A DNA stretch of 64,000 bases, from the NCBI RefSeq assembly GCF_039523335.1, contig NZ_BAAAFC010000001.1, positions 310,001 to 374,000 of the forward strand, written 5' to 3'. The notes below the pieces were generated by a model that saw nothing but the letters and a program-made list of their open reading frames with translations, did not search any database and was not told the DNA's origin. Of the stretch, positions 31,620 through 41,745 are shown in pieces (the first letter of the stretch is position 1; the number at the start of each line of letters is the position of its first letter). The DNA comes from Marinobacter szutsaonensis. Its GTDB lineage: Bacteria; Pseudomonadota; Gammaproteobacteria; Pseudomonadales; Oleiphilaceae. Both the position numbers and the translations under genes were made by a program.

Positions 31620-32524
31620 AGCTTCGGCATCGGCTTTTTGGGATGAATGTGTGTCGGCTCAATCGGGAGATTGTCGTCCCGCTGGAACCAGGGCCGGACA
31701 AAACCCGGGCCACATTCGGCTTTCGGGATTCCGTACCCTTCAGGATACCCCACATCCACAAGGTAAAGCCCGTCCGGCGGCGCAGTCACACCCGCCACGG
31801 TCCGGTCCCGCTTATTCAGGATCGCCCCAATCCAGCCCACGGATTCCTTGCAATTGCCGACCGCCATCAGGGCTCCAGCAATGTTCCGTACCATGTGGTG
31901 CAGAAAAGCGTTGGCCTGAACATCTATTACGACAAAATCCCCCCTGCGGGTTACCGAAATCCTCTCAAGAAAGCGAATGGGCGTGCGGGACTGGCAACCG
32001 GCGGCACGGAAAGATGAAAAATCATGCTCACCGACCAGGGCCTGGGCAGCCTGATGCATCCGGTCCGCATCCAGTGGGCGAAAGGTCCAGCTGACCTGTC
32101 CACGCAGGATTCCCGGTCGAACCGCATGGTTGTAGATCACATAACGGTAACGGCGATAGACCGCCGAGAAGCGTGCGTGGAAATCTTCAGCGCCCTGCCC
32201 CGCCCAATGGACGGAGATATCCTCTGGAAGAGCAGTATTGATGCCCATCACCCATGAGCGCAGATTACGGATTGACGGCGTCTCGAAGTGGACGATCTGG
32301 TAACTGGCATGAACACCGGCATCGGTACGACCGGCACAGACCAGGTCTACCGGGTGATCAGCCACCTTGGCCACCGCTTTGGAAAGCTCCCCTTCGACCG
32401 ACCGTACTCCGGATTTCTGCATCTGCCAGCCATGAAAGCTCCGGCCATCGTATTCAAAGGCCAGGACCACCCGGCCGTTACCAATCGCGTTGTCTGTGGT
32501 CAGTTGCTGTGCTTCGAGGAACAA
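31616..32524 (-). CDS. truA: tRNA pseudouridine(38-40) synthase TruA
   Basis: The 302-residue enzyme modifies U38-U40 in tRNA anticodon arms. The catalytic aspartate is in [14 protein letters not shown] (D68 by this start), and [17 protein letters not shown] is the C-terminal family motif. The start is uncertain: the frame opens at TTG 32524 without a clear ribosome site, and a GTG 18 codons in ([10 protein letters not shown]) would give a protein closer to the usual 270-285 residues. It precedes trpF and follows fimV, as in Pseudomonas. Confidence 0.93.
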   Translation of the reverse strand: MFLEAQQLTTDNAIGNGRVVLAFEYDGRSFHGWQMQKSGVRSVEGELSKAVAKVADHPVDLVCAGRTDAGVHASYQIVHFETPSIRNLRSWVMGINTALPEDISVHWAGQGAEDFHARFSAVYRRYRYVIYNHAVRPGILRGQVSWTFRPLDADRMHQAAQALVGEHDFSSFRAAGCQSRTPIRFLERISVTRRGDFVVIDVQANAFLHHMVRNIAGALMAVGNCKESVGWIGAILNKRDRTVAGVTAPPDGLYLVDVGYPEGYGIPKAECGPGFVRPWFQRDDNLPIEPTHIHPKKPMPKL

Positions 32525-32550
32525 AGGGAAGTCCGAAAAGGTCTTGCTGT

Positions 32551-32572
32551 AAAAACAAAGCGCCGGCTTTAT
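32551..32572 (-). terminator. weak terminator-like hairpin after fimV
   Basis: On the minus strand AAAGC-CGGC-GCTTT is followed by GTTTTT, about 50 bp after the fimV stop and before truA. The stem is only 5 bp, so read-through into truA is likely. Confidence 0.35.
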
Positions 32573-32622
32573 CCCGTGAACCGGGGCCGGAGCTCGTCAC
32601 CTGAAGGCTTGATTATAACGGA

Positions 32623-35600
32623 TCAGGACAGATTTTTAAGGAGATCCTGCGCTTCTGCCTTCTGGGCGTCATCACCCTCCAGTGCCACTTCCTCCAGGAT
32701 GTCCCGGGCACCGTCGCTGTCGCCCATCTCGATGTAGGCGCGAGCCAGGTCCAGCTTGGTCGCAGCCTCATCGGTGCCTGCCAGGAAGTCGAAGTCGTCG
32801 TCCTCGCCCAGCTCGGATTCATCGATATCGACAGGTGCTGATCGAGCTGCCTCATCGCTTGCCACAGGAATCTCCTCTTCGGCAGCTTCGTCGGCGGCAG
32901 GCGCTTCCTGTTCCGCCAGGTTCTCCAGTGTACCCAGATCCTCCAACTCCTCGGTCTCGGCAACTTCCTGTTCAGGGCTGGGCTCCTCACCCTCTCCCAT
33001 CACGTCGCCTTCACCGAGGGTATCTTCCAGACCCAGCTCCTCGTCGAGGGACGCAGGCTCTTCCTCGCCGTGGTTGGTGGTATCGGCGGAATCGGAGAAC
33101 TCCTCCATCAGGGCGAGATCCTCATCAGAGACATCCAGCTCCAGATCATCCAGTGACGACTCTTCCAACTCATCGCCGCCAAGCTCGTCCTCATCGGCGA
33201 CCTTGTCGAGTTCGGCATCCAGCTCATCCAGGAAGGACTCGTCCAGGCCGCTGAGCTCGGACTCCACGTCGTCGCCCTCTGCGTCTGCCGGCTTTCCAGA
33301 CTCGTCCTCCAGATCCAGAGCGAACTCATCGCTCTGGTTTTCCTTTGACTCTTCGGCAGGCTCTTCCAGATCCATTTCAAGGGAGGAGAAGTCGGTCTCT
33401 TCGCCTTGCGCTTTCGGCTCGGCTTCCTCTTCCGTCTCCAGGGAGGACAGATCGAACTCGATCATGTCGTCCCGGGTACCGGAAGCCTCGGTCTCAGCCT
33501 CTTCCGCAGCAGTATCAGACTCTTTCTCGGCCTGCTCGACATCACTCAGGTCAAACTCGGCGAACTCGGTATCGAAATCGCCGAACTCGTTTTCGACCTG
33601 CTCTTCCTTTGATGCGTCGTACTGGTCTGCCAGGAGCTCGTCTGAGACTTCAGCCTCCGCGGACGCTTCTTCCTGAGCGGCGCTGAAGGAATCGGAACGA
33701 AGCTGTGACTCAAGGTCATCAATGCTCGGGACCGACTCCGCCTCCTCGAGACGACCGCGCAGCGCATTGGCCTCGGCCAGCGCATCCTCGTCCTCGAAGG
33801 CTTCAATCTCGCCGAATTGCTTATCGAAGCCCTGACGATCCTGGTTGTCGGCGTACAGTGCCAGCAGTTTCAGGCGCAGATCGGTACGGCTCGGTTCCCG
33901 CGAAATCGCGTTTTCCAGGGTCTGTACCGCCTGATCGGTCTGACCGTAGGCAACATACCGGTCAGCTTCGGCCAAAGCGTCTCCTGCCTCAGGAGCCTTG
34001 GCTTCATCCTCACCGAGATCAACCTCGAAAGAATCGGACTCGCCCTCGGAATCGGCATTGAGCTCGTCGTAGAACTCCTTCTCCCGATTGGCATTCCGGC
34101 GTGCCACCAGAAGCAGGAGCAGCAGCAGGAGAATCAGGCCACCGCCCAACGCGATCTGGTACATCGGGTTGTTGACAATCATGTCAATGATATTACCGGG
34201 GAATGCTTTTTGCGGAGCCGGCGGCTGCTGGGCAGGCTGGGTCTGTTGTTGTGCAGGCGCAGCCGCAGCGGCGTCTTGCTCAGACTCCTGGCCGGCACTA
34301 GCGGCTTCATCACCTGGAGCAGTTGCATCAGCAGGCTCTGTGCTGGTTCCCGCGACATCGCTTGCGGCTTCGTCGGATGTGGTTTCACCTGTTGCAGCAG
34401 CCTCGCCTTCCTGGGCCGCATCACCTGAGCCGTCTTCCCCAGCAGATTCCTCGGTTGCCACGTCAGTTTCCGTCGCGGCTTCGGCCTGCTCCACTTCATC
34501 ACCAGCAGACTCGGACCCGGTAGCAGAATCGGCAGTTTCGGACATCTCGCCCGTGCCAGCTTCTTCGGATCCGGATTCGGCGGCATCCTCGGCGGATGCA
34601 GTTGTAGCCGCCTCACCTTCACCGGGCGCACCGGTTTCGCCTGCTACCGCTTCAGCATCGCCCTCTCCGGCCATCTGCTGCATATCGGCAAGCTGACTGT
34701 TCTTGAGCTCAAGCAGACGCTGGAGGGTCTCAACCTGATCCTGCAGATCTTCAACGCGACTGTTCAGTTCCGCGTTTTCACGGCGAGCACTCTCCAGCTC
34801 TTCCATCGCAATGGCTTCGCCGGCATCCACACCGCCGGGCAGATCACTGTCACCGCCGGCGGAACCACCCTCAGTGGTATCCCGGGAATCACTGTCCTCC
34901 GACACCAGGAGCTTCAGCTCGGCATCCCCGGCTCCAGCTGCAGCCTGCTCGGTTGGCTGGGCCTGCTGGGGAGTCGGAGTGGCATCCACTGTGCGTTGGG
35001 GAGACTGGAATTCCTGATTCTGCTGACTGACGATGCGGGTAGCTTCGGCGCGGGTACGGCTCTGGATCTGGTCCTTGGTGGGCACCCGCAACACTTCACC
35101 GCGCTTCAGACGGTTGATGTTGCCACCGATGAAGGCATCCGGGTTCAGATCCTGGATCGCAAGCATCACCTGCTGCATGGACACGCTGTTATCCGGACGA
35201 ACGCGTTGGGCGATTGTCCAGAGGGTGTCGGAGGCGCCAGTGGGGCCGAAGGTATCTGCGGAATAGCCCCGACCAAGTGAACTTTCCGCCTCGGCCTGGC
35301 GCCGGATGGATTCACTGCTACGGGTCGGCTGAGCGGCAGGCTCGGAGGTACGCGTAGTGGAACTGGGTGCAGCCACCTGTTCACGGACGCCGGAATCTTC
35401 GGCATACACCGGCGGATCAACCAGCACCGCATATTCACGCATCAGGCGGCCGTTCGGCCAGCTCAGCTCCAGCAGGAAGTTCAGGTACGGTTCGCGCAGG
35501 GGCTCCCGGGAGGAGACATTGACCACGAGATTACCGTCAGTACCGGTCACAACCTCAAAACGGAGCTTGCTGAGAAACTGGTTGCGATCCAGCCCTACAC

Positions 35601-35802
35601 GCTCATAGGCGGTATCCGAAGCAATACTGACCAGAACATCGCCGGGGCTTACTCCCCGGCTCTTGGGCAGAACGATCTCCGCATCCAGGGGCTCATTCAG
35701 ATAGGACTGAAGTTCGATTTCTCCCAGCCCGAGGGCCTGTGCAACGCCGGAACCGAGCCCTCCTGCCAGAGCCAGGGCAACCGCAAGCTTGCGTACCTTC
35801 AT
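32623..35802 (-). CDS. fimV: FimV-type polar hub and type IV pilus assembly protein
   Basis: This is a 1059-residue protein. The signal peptide spans residues 1-23 (MKVRKLAVALALAGG). The FimV N-terminal domain (IELQSYLNEPLDAEIVLPKS) is followed by a LysM-type peptidoglycan-binding domain at about 185-240, a coiled coil near 335-375, then an Ala/Glu/Thr/Ser-rich periplasmic stretch. One membrane helix lies at about 546-565 and a very acidic cytoplasmic region follows. The conserved last 45 residues (TKLDLARAYIEMGDSDGARD) form a TPR-like FimV C-terminal motif. In Pseudomonas FimV localises PilM/N/O/P and activates CyaB. ATG 35802 has AAAGGAAA upstream. Position between asd and truA is conserved. 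Confidence 0.94.
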   Translation of the reverse strand: MKVRKLAVALALAGGLGSGVAQALGLGEIELQSYLNEPLDAEIVLPKSRGVSPGDVLVSIASDTAYERVGLDRNQFLSKLRFEVVTGTDGNLVVNVSSREPLREPYLNFLLELSWPNGRLMREYAVLVDPPVYAEDSGVREQVAAPSSTTRTSEPAAQPTRSSESIRRQAEAESSLGRGYSADTFGPTGASDTLWTIAQRVRPDNSVSMQQVMLAIQDLNPDAFIGGNINRLKRGEVLRVPTKDQIQSRTRAEATRIVSQQNQEFQSPQRTVDATPTPQQAQPTEQAAAGAGDAELKLLVSEDSDSRDTTEGGSAGGDSDLPGGVDAGEAIAMEELESARRENAELNSRVEDLQDQVETLQRLLELKNSQLADMQQMAGEGDAEAVAGETGAPGEGEAATTASAEDAAESGSEEAGTGEMSETADSATGSESAGDEVEQAEAATETDVATEESAGEDGSGDAAQEGEAAATGETTSDEAASDVAGTSTEPADATAPGDEAASAGQESEQDAAAAAPAQQQTQPAQQPPAPQKAFPGNIIDMIVNNPMYQIALGGGLILLLLLLLLVARRNANREKEFYDELNADSEGESDSFEVDLGEDEAKAPEAGDALAEADRYVAYGQTDQAVQTLENAISREPSRTDLRLKLLALYADNQDRQGFDKQFGEIEAFEDEDALAEANALRGRLEEAESVPSIDDLESQLRSDSFSAAQEEASAEAEVSDELLADQYDASKEEQVENEFGDFDTEFAEFDLSDVEQAEKESDTAAEEAETEASGTRDDMIEFDLSSLETEEEAEPKAQGEETDFSSLEMDLEEPAEESKENQSDEFALDLEDESGKPADAEGDDVESELSGLDESFLDELDAELDKVADEDELGGDELEESSLDDLELDVSDEDLALMEEFSDSADTTNHGEEEPASLDEELGLEDTLGEGDVMGEGEEPSPEQEVAETEELEDLGTLENLAEQEAPAADEAAEEEIPVASDEAARSAPVDIDESELGEDDDFDFLAGTDEAATKLDLARAYIEMGDSDGARDILEEVALEGDDAQKAEAQDLLKNLS

Positions 35803-36115
35803 GCTTTTTCCTTTCCAGTCTCCGTTATTCGTTACTGCTTTCTTCAAAACAGAATCGGATGAGGTTGGATGACTTCCGTCTGGATAATTTTCGTTATTAT
35901 GTCGCGATTTTAATATTCAATTTCGCAAGTATTGTTGATAAAGCCTCGTTTATCAATCAATCAGCTGCAATCCTTGCAGCACTTTTTTATCTTCAAGCCG
36001 GAACCCCCTAGGTTCCCTGAAAATAACAGGGGCGGAGGCCGAAATCAGCCTCCGCCCCCAACCGGTTTTCTGAAACCGGACACAGTTGGCATTAATTACC
36101 CCTGTGTAACACTTC
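35803..36115. other. 313-bp intergenic region between asd and fimV
   Basis: No gene is visible. The half next to fimV (35850-35990) is much more AT-rich than the surroundings and should hold the fimV promoter on the minus strand, but no single -35/-10 pair stands out. The half next to asd contains two back-to-back hairpins (36029-36058 and 36062-36079), annotated separately. Confidence 0.6.
36029..36079 (-). terminator. double hairpin terminator after asd
   Basis: A perfect 11-bp stem (GGGGCGGAGGC, 36029-36039, with GCCTCCGCCCC, 36048-36058) is preceded in the direction of asd transcription by a 7-bp stem (CCGGTTT/AAACCGG, 36062-36079). The minus strand then reads CTGTTATTTTC, a poor T-tract. 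It probably ends the leu-asd transcripts. Confidence 0.65.
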
Positions 36116-37231
36116 TTAACGCTCCTGAAGGACCCGGAGCATGCGGCGAAGCGGCTCTGCGGCGCCCCACAGCAGCTGGTCACCAACGGTAAACGCGGAG
36201 ATGTACTCCGGACCCATGGCCAGCTTGCGGATTCGCCCGATGGGGATACTGAGTGTACCGGTCACTTTCGCCGGCGTCAGTTCTTCCATGGTCGCATCCC
36301 GGTCGTTCGGGATCACCTTCACCCAGTCATTGGCCTTGGCCAGAATACCCTCAATCTCGGACACGGACAGGTCCTTCTTGAGCTTGATGGTCAATGCCTG
36401 ACTGTGGGAACGCATGGCACCGATGCGGACACAGATTCCGTCGATGGGAATCGGGTTGTCGCTGCGACCGAGGATCTTGTTGGTCTCAACACCCGCTTTC
36501 CATTCTTCCTTGCTCATGCCGTTATCGAGTTGCTTGTCGATGAACGGAATCAGGCTGCCTGCCAGAGGCACGCCGAAGTTCTCGGTGGGAAAATCGCCGG
36601 AACGCATGGTGTCGGTCACCTTGCGATCGATTTCCAGGATCGCGGAGGACGGATCGTCCAGCTCGGATTTCACGGCGCTGTTGAGCGCGCCCATCTGGTT
36701 CAGAAGTTCCCGCATGTGCTTGGCGCCGGAACCGGAAGCGGCCTGATAGGTCATGGGGGATACCCACTCGATCAGGTCCTGCTCGAGCAGCCCGCCGAGG
36801 GCCAGCATCATCAGGCTGACGGTACAGTTACCGCCAATGAAATCCTTCACGCCCTTGTCCAGGGCGGCATCGATCACATTGCGGTTAACCGGATCCAGAA
36901 CGATTACGGAATGGTCGACCATCCGCAGGGTGGATGCGGCGTCGATCCAGTAGCCTTCCCAGCCTGCGTCACGCAGCTTCTGGTAAACCTCACCAGTGTA
37001 ATCGCCACCCTGACAGGTCACGATAACGTCCATGGATTTGAGAGTATCGATATCGAAAGCGTCCTGCAGCGGCGGAACGCCTTCTTTGCCGACATCCGGA
37101 GCCGGTTTCCCGGTTTGGGAGGTGGAGAAAAACACCGGATCGATGTCAGCAAAATCGTTTTCTTCACGCATGCGCTGCATGAGGACCGAGCCCACCATGC
37201 CACGCCAACCTACAAGTCCAACTCGCTTCAT
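36116..37231 (-). CDS. asd: aspartate-semialdehyde dehydrogenase
   Basis: The 371-residue enzyme reduces aspartyl phosphate to aspartate semialdehyde for Lys, Met, Thr and diaminopimelate. The nucleotide loop [14 protein letters not shown] is at residues 8-21, and the catalytic Cys136 lies in [13 protein letters not shown], close to Cys135 in E. coli. The active-site segment [16 protein letters not shown] holds the histidine. Length matches the gammaproteobacterial type (about 370). It follows leuB with a 133-bp gap containing a hairpin. Confidence 0.96.
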   Translation of the reverse strand: MKRVGLVGWRGMVGSVLMQRMREENDFADIDPVFFSTSQTGKPAPDVGKEGVPPLQDAFDIDTLKSMDVIVTCQGGDYTGEVYQKLRDAGWEGYWIDAASTLRMVDHSVIVLDPVNRNVIDAALDKGVKDFIGGNCTVSLMMLALGGLLEQDLIEWVSPMTYQAASGSGAKHMRELLNQMGALNSAVKSELDDPSSAILEIDRKVTDTMRSGDFPTENFGVPLAGSLIPFIDKQLDNGMSKEEWKAGVETNKILGRSDNPIPIDGICVRIGAMRSHSQALTIKLKKDLSVSEIEGILAKANDWVKVIPNDRDATMEELTPAKVTGTLSIPIGRIRKLAMGPEYISAFTVGDQLLWGAAEPLRRMLRVLQER

Positions 37232-37307
37232 GTGCGACCTTTGAACCTCGTTGATTTATGCCCGCCCTCTACCGTTATCGCTGGCAGGGACAGGATGGAT
37301 GATCCCG

Positions 37308-37329
37308 CGGCAACTGCATCCTGTTGCCG
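37308..37329 (-). other. hairpin in the leuB-asd intergenic gap
   Basis: CGGCAAC (37308-37314) and GTTGCCG (37323-37329) enclose an 8-base loop. No T-run follows on the minus strand, so it is not a standard terminator. It may protect an RNA end or modulate leuB-asd read-through; this is inference. Confidence 0.35.
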
Positions 37330-37364
37330 TCGGGTCTTTGTTGGTCCGAACCGGAATCGCTCGC

Positions 37365-38438
37365 TCAGAGTGCTGCGAGCACCGCCTCACCCATCTCCCG
37401 GGTGGACACTTTCTGCGCGCCTTCCGACATGATGTCAGCCGTGCGCAGGCCCTGGTCCAGAACCTTGCTGACCGCCGCTTCGATGGCTTCTGCGGCTTTT
37501 TCCTCACCCAGGCTGTAACGCAACATCATGGCAGCACTGAGGATGGTGGCCAGCGGATTGGCAATACCCTGACCGGCAATATCCGGCGCCGAACCATGGC
37601 AGGGCTCGTACATTCCCTGCTTTTGCGAGTTCAGCGACGCGGACGGCAACATGCCAATAGAGCCGGTGAGCATAGCCGCTTCGTCCGAAAGAATATCACC
37701 AAACATGTTGCCAGTCACAATTACATCGAACTGTTTGGGTGCCCGTACCAGCTGCATGGCGGCGTTATCCACGTACATGTGTGACAGTTCCACGTCCGGG
37801 TATTCGCGCTTCAGGTCTTCCATGATTTCCCGCCACAGAACAGTCACTTCCAGCACGTTGGCCTTGTCCACGGAGCACAGCTTCTTGCCCCGCTGCTGGG
37901 CCGCCTCGAAGGCCACCCGGCCTATACGACGAATTTCCGATTCGGTGTAAGCGTAAGTGTTGTACCCCTGGCGCTCTCCACTCTCGAGTTCACGCACACC
38001 ACGGGGCTGACCGAAGTAGATACCTCCGGTCAGCTCGCGCACGATCATGATATCCAGACCGGACACCACTTCCGGCTTGAGCGAGGAAGCAGACGCCAGC
38101 TGCGGATACAGAATTGCAGGGCGCAGGTTGGCGAACAACTGAAGGTTGGAGCGCAAGCCCAGCAGCCCTTTCTCCGGACGCTTGGCCATCGGCAGGCTGT
38201 CCCACTGGGGGCCACCGACAGCGCCGAGCAGGATGGCGTCGGCCGCCTTCGCCTTTTCAAGGGTTTCCCCGGGCAGTGGTGTATCCGCCTCGTCAATGGC
38301 AGCACCGCCGACCAGCGCGCTTTCAAAGCTCAGCCCCAGGCCGAACTGGTCGTTCACCTTATTCAGGACCTTTTCAGCCTCGGCAACGATTTCAGGGCCG
38401 ATTCCGTCACCCGGGAGCATGAGAATATTTCTGGACAT
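37365..38438 (-). CDS. leuB: 3-isopropylmalate dehydrogenase
   Basis: The 357-residue NAD-dependent enzyme oxidises and decarboxylates 3-isopropylmalate in leucine synthesis. [18 protein letters not shown] is the N-terminal signature. The substrate region is [16 protein letters not shown], and the metal/substrate site is [20 protein letters not shown]. The NAD site [19 protein letters not shown] is intact. It lies 31 bp after leuD. Confidence 0.96.
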   Translation of the reverse strand: MSRNILMLPGDGIGPEIVAEAEKVLNKVNDQFGLGLSFESALVGGAAIDEADTPLPGETLEKAKAADAILLGAVGGPQWDSLPMAKRPEKGLLGLRSNLQLFANLRPAILYPQLASASSLKPEVVSGLDIMIVRELTGGIYFGQPRGVRELESGERQGYNTYAYTESEIRRIGRVAFEAAQQRGKKLCSVDKANVLEVTVLWREIMEDLKREYPDVELSHMYVDNAAMQLVRAPKQFDVIVTGNMFGDILSDEAAMLTGSIGMLPSASLNSQKQGMYEPCHGSAPDIAGQGIANPLATILSAAMMLRYSLGEEKAAEAIEAAVSKVLDQGLRTADIMSEGAQKVSTREMGEAVLAAL

Positions 38439-38469
38439 GAAGTTCTTCCTTAAAAGTCAGTGAGCTTGA

Positions 38470-39117
38470 TCAGTTGCCGGTGTTGAACAGCCAGGGGGCG
38501 GTTTGCCTGCGCTTCTCTTCATAATCGCGGATCAGATCGGCGTCCTCGAGGGTGACACCGATATCGTCCAGGCCGTTGAGCAGGCAGTGCCGGCGGAAAT
38601 CATCCACCTCGAAGCTGAAGGATTCACCGGACGGCGTGGTCACGGTCTTCGCCTCCAGGTCCACCGTCAGCTGATAGCCTTCGTTCTCTTCCGTTTCGCG
38701 AAACAGTTGGTCAACCACTTCTTCCGGCAAAACAATGGGTAACAGCCCGTTCTTGAAGCAGTTGTTGTAGAAGATATCAGCAAAGCTCGGGGCAATGATG
38801 ACCCGGAAGCCGAAATCATCAAGCGCCCAGGGCGCGTGTTCACGGCTGGAGCCGCAACCGAAGTTGCTGCGGGCCAGCAGCACGCTGGCGTTCTTGTAGC
38901 GATCCTGGTTCAGCACGAAGTCCGGATTGATCGGACGCTGGGAGGAATCCTGGTCCGGCTTGCCCTCGTCCAGGTAGCGCAGCTCATCAAACAGGTTCGG
39001 GCCGAAGCCGGTGCGCTTGATAGATTTCAGAAACTGCTTGGGAATGATCATGTCCGTGTCCACATTGGAACGGTCCATGGGGGCAACAATACCCTGGTGT
39101 TGCGTAAATGCTCGCAT
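38470..39117 (-). CDS. leuD: 3-isopropylmalate dehydratase small subunit
   Basis: The 215-residue swivelling-domain subunit pairs with LeuC to isomerise isopropylmalate. [20 protein letters not shown] is the N-terminal motif. [19 protein letters not shown] is the conserved substrate loop. The start is 17 bp after the leuC stop, giving the order leuC-leuD-leuB. Confidence 0.96.
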   Translation of the reverse strand: MRAFTQHQGIVAPMDRSNVDTDMIIPKQFLKSIKRTGFGPNLFDELRYLDEGKPDQDSSQRPINPDFVLNQDRYKNASVLLARSNFGCGSSREHAPWALDDFGFRVIIAPSFADIFYNNCFKNGLLPIVLPEEVVDQLFRETEENEGYQLTVDLEAKTVTTPSGESFSFEVDDFRRHCLLNGLDDIGVTLEDADLIRDYEEKRRQTAPWLFNTGN

Positions 39118-39134
39118 GGTCTCTCTCCTGTGGC

Positions 39135-40553
39135 TCAGTGCATCAATTCACGGACATCAACGAAGTGGCCGGTCACCGCGGCAGCGGCGGCCATGGCCGG
39201 GCTGACCAGGTGGGTACGACCACCAAAGCCCTGACGGCCCTCGAAGTTCCGGTTGGAGGTAGAGGCACAGTGCTCGCCCTGCCCCAGTTTATCGGCGTTC
39301 ATGGCCAGGCACATGGAGCAGCCCGGGTCACGCCATTCAAGACCGGCTTCGATAAAGATCTTGTCCAGACCTTCCTGTTCGGCCTGTGCCTTTACCAGGC
39401 CGGAACCCGGGACAACCATGGCCTGCTTGAGGCTTGGGGACACCTTACGGCCTTTTACCACCGCAGCGGCTTCGCGCAAATCCTCGATACGGCTGTTGGT
39501 GCAGGAGCCGATAAACACGCGGTCCAGCTGGATATCGGTGATCTTCTGGTTCGGCTGCAAACCCATGTACTTGAGCGCACGAACAATACCCTCACGCTTG
39601 ATGGGATCTTCTTCTTTGGCGGGATCCGGCACGGAACCATCGACGCCGGTCACCATTTCCGGAGAGGTGCCCCAGCTTACCTGCGGCAGGATAGCGGAAC
39701 CGTCCAGCTCGACCACCTTGTCGAACTCGGCGTCGTCGTCACTGTGCAGGGTGCGCCAGTAGTCTACAGCCTTGCCCCAGGTCTCGCCTTTCGGGGAGAA
39801 CGGACGGCCTTTGACGTAGTCGATGGTGGTGTCATCCACCGCAACCATACCGACTCGCGCACCGGCTTCGATGGACATGTTGCAGATGGTCATCCGGCCT
39901 TCCATGCTGAGGCCACGGATGGCTTCGCCGCCAAATTCAATGGCGTAGCCGGTGCCGCCGGCGGTGCCGATCTTGCCGATGATGGCCAGGACAACGTCCT
40001 TGCCGGTCACGCCGGCGCCAAGCTTGCCGTTGACCTTGACCAGCATGTTTTTCATCTTCTTCTGCACCAGGCACTGGGTGGCCAGCACGTGCTCGACTTC
40101 GGAGGTGCCGATACCGTGAGCCAGGCAGCCGAAGGCGCCGTGGGTGGAGGTGTGGGAATCACCACAGACGATGCTCATGCCCGGCAAGGTGGCACCCTGC
40201 TCTGGCCCGATGACGTGGACGATGCCCTGGCGCTGGTCCTTGATCTTGAATTCGAGGATGCCAAACTCGTCGCAGTTCTTGTCGAGGGTTTCGACCTGGG
40301 TGCGGGATACGGGGTCGACGATGCCGTCGATGCCTTTGTCGCGATCGGTGGTCGGGACGTTGTGGTCCGGGGTAGCGATGTTGGCATCTATCCGCCACGG
40401 TTTGCGGCCGGCCAGGCGCAGGCCTTCGAACGCTTGCGGTGAGGTGACTTCGTGCAGCAACTGTCGGTCGATGTAGATCAGTGCGGAGCCGTCGTCCCGC
40501 TGTTTGACGAGATGGTCGTCCCACAATTTGTCGTATAAGGTCTTGCCCGCCAT
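39135..40553 (-). CDS. leuC: 3-isopropylmalate dehydratase large subunit
   Basis: The 472-residue aconitase-family subunit binds a [4Fe-4S] cluster. [20 protein letters not shown] and [17 protein letters not shown] carry the first cluster region, and [19 protein letters not shown] carries the last two cysteines. ATG 40553 follows GAGAGA. The gene is divergent from a LysR regulator, with repeat element 1 lying between them. No leuA is present in this window. Confidence 0.96.
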   Translation of the reverse strand: MAGKTLYDKLWDDHLVKQRDDGSALIYIDRQLLHEVTSPQAFEGLRLAGRKPWRIDANIATPDHNVPTTDRDKGIDGIVDPVSRTQVETLDKNCDEFGILEFKIKDQRQGIVHVIGPEQGATLPGMSIVCGDSHTSTHGAFGCLAHGIGTSEVEHVLATQCLVQKKMKNMLVKVNGKLGAGVTGKDVVLAIIGKIGTAGGTGYAIEFGGEAIRGLSMEGRMTICNMSIEAGARVGMVAVDDTTIDYVKGRPFSPKGETWGKAVDYWRTLHSDDDAEFDKVVELDGSAILPQVSWGTSPEMVTGVDGSVPDPAKEEDPIKREGIVRALKYMGLQPNQKITDIQLDRVFIGSCTNSRIEDLREAAAVVKGRKVSPSLKQAMVVPGSGLVKAQAEQEGLDKIFIEAGLEWRDPGCSMCLAMNADKLGQGEHCASTSNRNFEGRQGFGGRTHLVSPAMAAAAAVTGHFVDVRELMH

Positions 40554-40687
40554 GATTCTCTCTCACTCTCTGGGGGTTTCTGGTTTTGACTTCATTGCTG
40601 GTCATGTTACTCCCTTGATCCGCATAACCTCAATTCATGTTTTTTATTCTTTGCATTCCCTTCTGGCATATCTTACCTTTGGTGGAA

Positions 40688-40801
40688 GGACTGGGTTGGG
40701 CTGACTTTCCAAAACACGCTCCTTGCGGCACGTCCCTGTGACGCTTGAGCTCCGCCATCCATGGCTCCGCACAGTTTTGGAAAGTCAGCCCAACCCAGTC
40801 C
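40688..40801. repeat. long-arm hairpin element, copy 1 (between leuC and lysR-type gene)
   Basis: A perfect 28-bp inverted repeat (arms 40688-40715 and 40774-40801; left arm begins GGACTGGGTTGGGC and ends TTTCCAAAAC) encloses a 58-base core. The core contains an inner hairpin, GCCAT-CC-ATGGC (40754-40765), and the box ACGTCCCTGT (40730-40739). Read as its reverse complement, the core aligns with that of the element at 44079-44193, with GGAGC.CCATGRATGGCG, CACAGGGACGT and GCGTGTTTT shared. It sits between divergent start regions, 135 bp from leuC and 39 bp from the LysR start, so it is not simply a terminator for either gene. No transposase and no flanking direct duplication are seen. Confidence 0.85.
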
Positions 40802-40840
40802 CCAGACCAATGTGTGCCACCGAAGAGGAAATGTCGGGCA

Positions 40841-41722
40841 ATGGATTCCAACTCTTTACGCGCGTTTCTAACCATTGTTGACCAGGGCTCCTTCTCGGAA
40901 GCCGCTGAGGTTTTGCATCTCACCCAACCGGCGATCAGCAAACGTCTGGCGGCGCTGGAGAACCAGCTGGGTACAAAACTGATTGACCGCAGCCATCGTG
41001 AAATACGGCTAACGGATGCAGGAACCCGCTTACTACCCCACGCAAGAAAGATCCTGGATGAGATTCACAACGCCCGAGTGGCGCTGTCTGCGGACGACGG
41101 GGAGATCAGCGGAGAGCTGGAGATTATCGCTTCGCACCATATCGGGCTGCACCATCTGCCCAGCTGGCTCAGGCGCTTTTCCCGTGAGTACCCGGAAGTA
41201 CGCTTGAATCTGCAGTTCATGGAGTCGGATGCCGCTTACGCGCAGATGCTGAAACGTAACGCGGAGCTGGCCTTTGTCACACTCAGTGACAGTATGGGGA
41301 GCCAGTTCGTGGTATACGAACAGTGGTCCGATCCCATGGCGTTTGTGGTCGGGCGGGATCATGAGTTGTCGGGGAAGGTTTCTGCCTCGCTGGAGGATCT
41401 TGCCCATTATCCGGCTCTGTTGCCGGATACCACGACCGCCACTTATCGGACGGTCAGTCGCCTTTTTCTGGAGGCGAATCTTCCGCTGAACCAGCAGATA
41501 CCAACCAATTACCTCGAGACGCTCAAGATGATGACGAGTGTGGGGCTTGGCTGGAGTGTTTTGCCGGTGAGCATGCTGGATGAATCGGTCCATCAACTTG
41601 AGACCGGTTATCCCGTTAACCGTATGCTCGGTGCTGTCGGGCTGGCCGGGCGTCAGCTCAGTCAAGCGGCAAGGGCACTGCTGAAGGTCGTGCGGGAGGA
41701 GGAGACGGGCGAATCTACTTAA
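40841..41722 (+). CDS. LysR-family transcriptional regulator
   Basis: The 293-residue regulator has an N-terminal winged helix-turn-helix at about residues 3-60 (DSNSLRAFLTIVDQGSFSEA followed by LHLTQPAISKRLAALENQLG). A substrate-binding effector domain runs from about 90 to the end. ATG 40841 is used; the 32 extra upstream codons run through the repeat arm. It is divergent from leuC, so control of leuCDB is possible, as many LysR proteins regulate the adjacent divergent operon, but the ligand is unknown. pilU follows after 23 bp on the same strand and may be co-transcribed. Confidence 0.9.
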   Translation: MDSNSLRAFLTIVDQGSFSEAAEVLHLTQPAISKRLAALENQLGTKLIDRSHREIRLTDAGTRLLPHARKILDEIHNARVALSADDGEISGELEIIASHHIGLHHLPSWLRRFSREYPEVRLNLQFMESDAAYAQMLKRNAELAFVTLSDSMGSQFVVYEQWSDPMAFVVGRDHELSGKVSASLEDLAHYPALLPDTTTATYRTVSRLFLEANLPLNQQIPTNYLETLKMMTSVGLGWSVLPVSMLDESVHQLETGYPVNRMLGAVGLAGRQLSQAARALLKVVREEETGEST

Positions 41723-41745
41723 ATCATTGACGATCAGGAGAAGAC

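Noticed and set aside
32623..35802. Foreign or low-complexity artefact because of the acidic repeats
   Set aside because: The signal peptide, LysM domain, membrane helix and conserved C-terminal motif, together with the asd-fimV-truA order, show a normal FimV.
36029..36079. Structured regulatory RNA after asd
   Set aside because: Two simple hairpins with no conserved loop motif are better explained as a terminator region.
39108..40442. 444-codon plus-strand open frame opposite leuC
   Set aside because: Shadow of leuC, with His/Gly/Val-rich low-information sequence and no domain.
40159..40605. ATG at 40605 with a good AGGGAG site, possible leader peptide of leuC
   Set aside because: The frame contains no leucine codons near its start and runs deep into leuC out of frame, so it does not look like an attenuator peptide.
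40688..40801. Integron attC site
   Set aside because: The arms contain GTTGGGC and GCCCAAC, which fit the attC core-site consensus, but in the wrong order (GTT first). The stem is perfect rather than bulged, and element 2 lacks both motifs.
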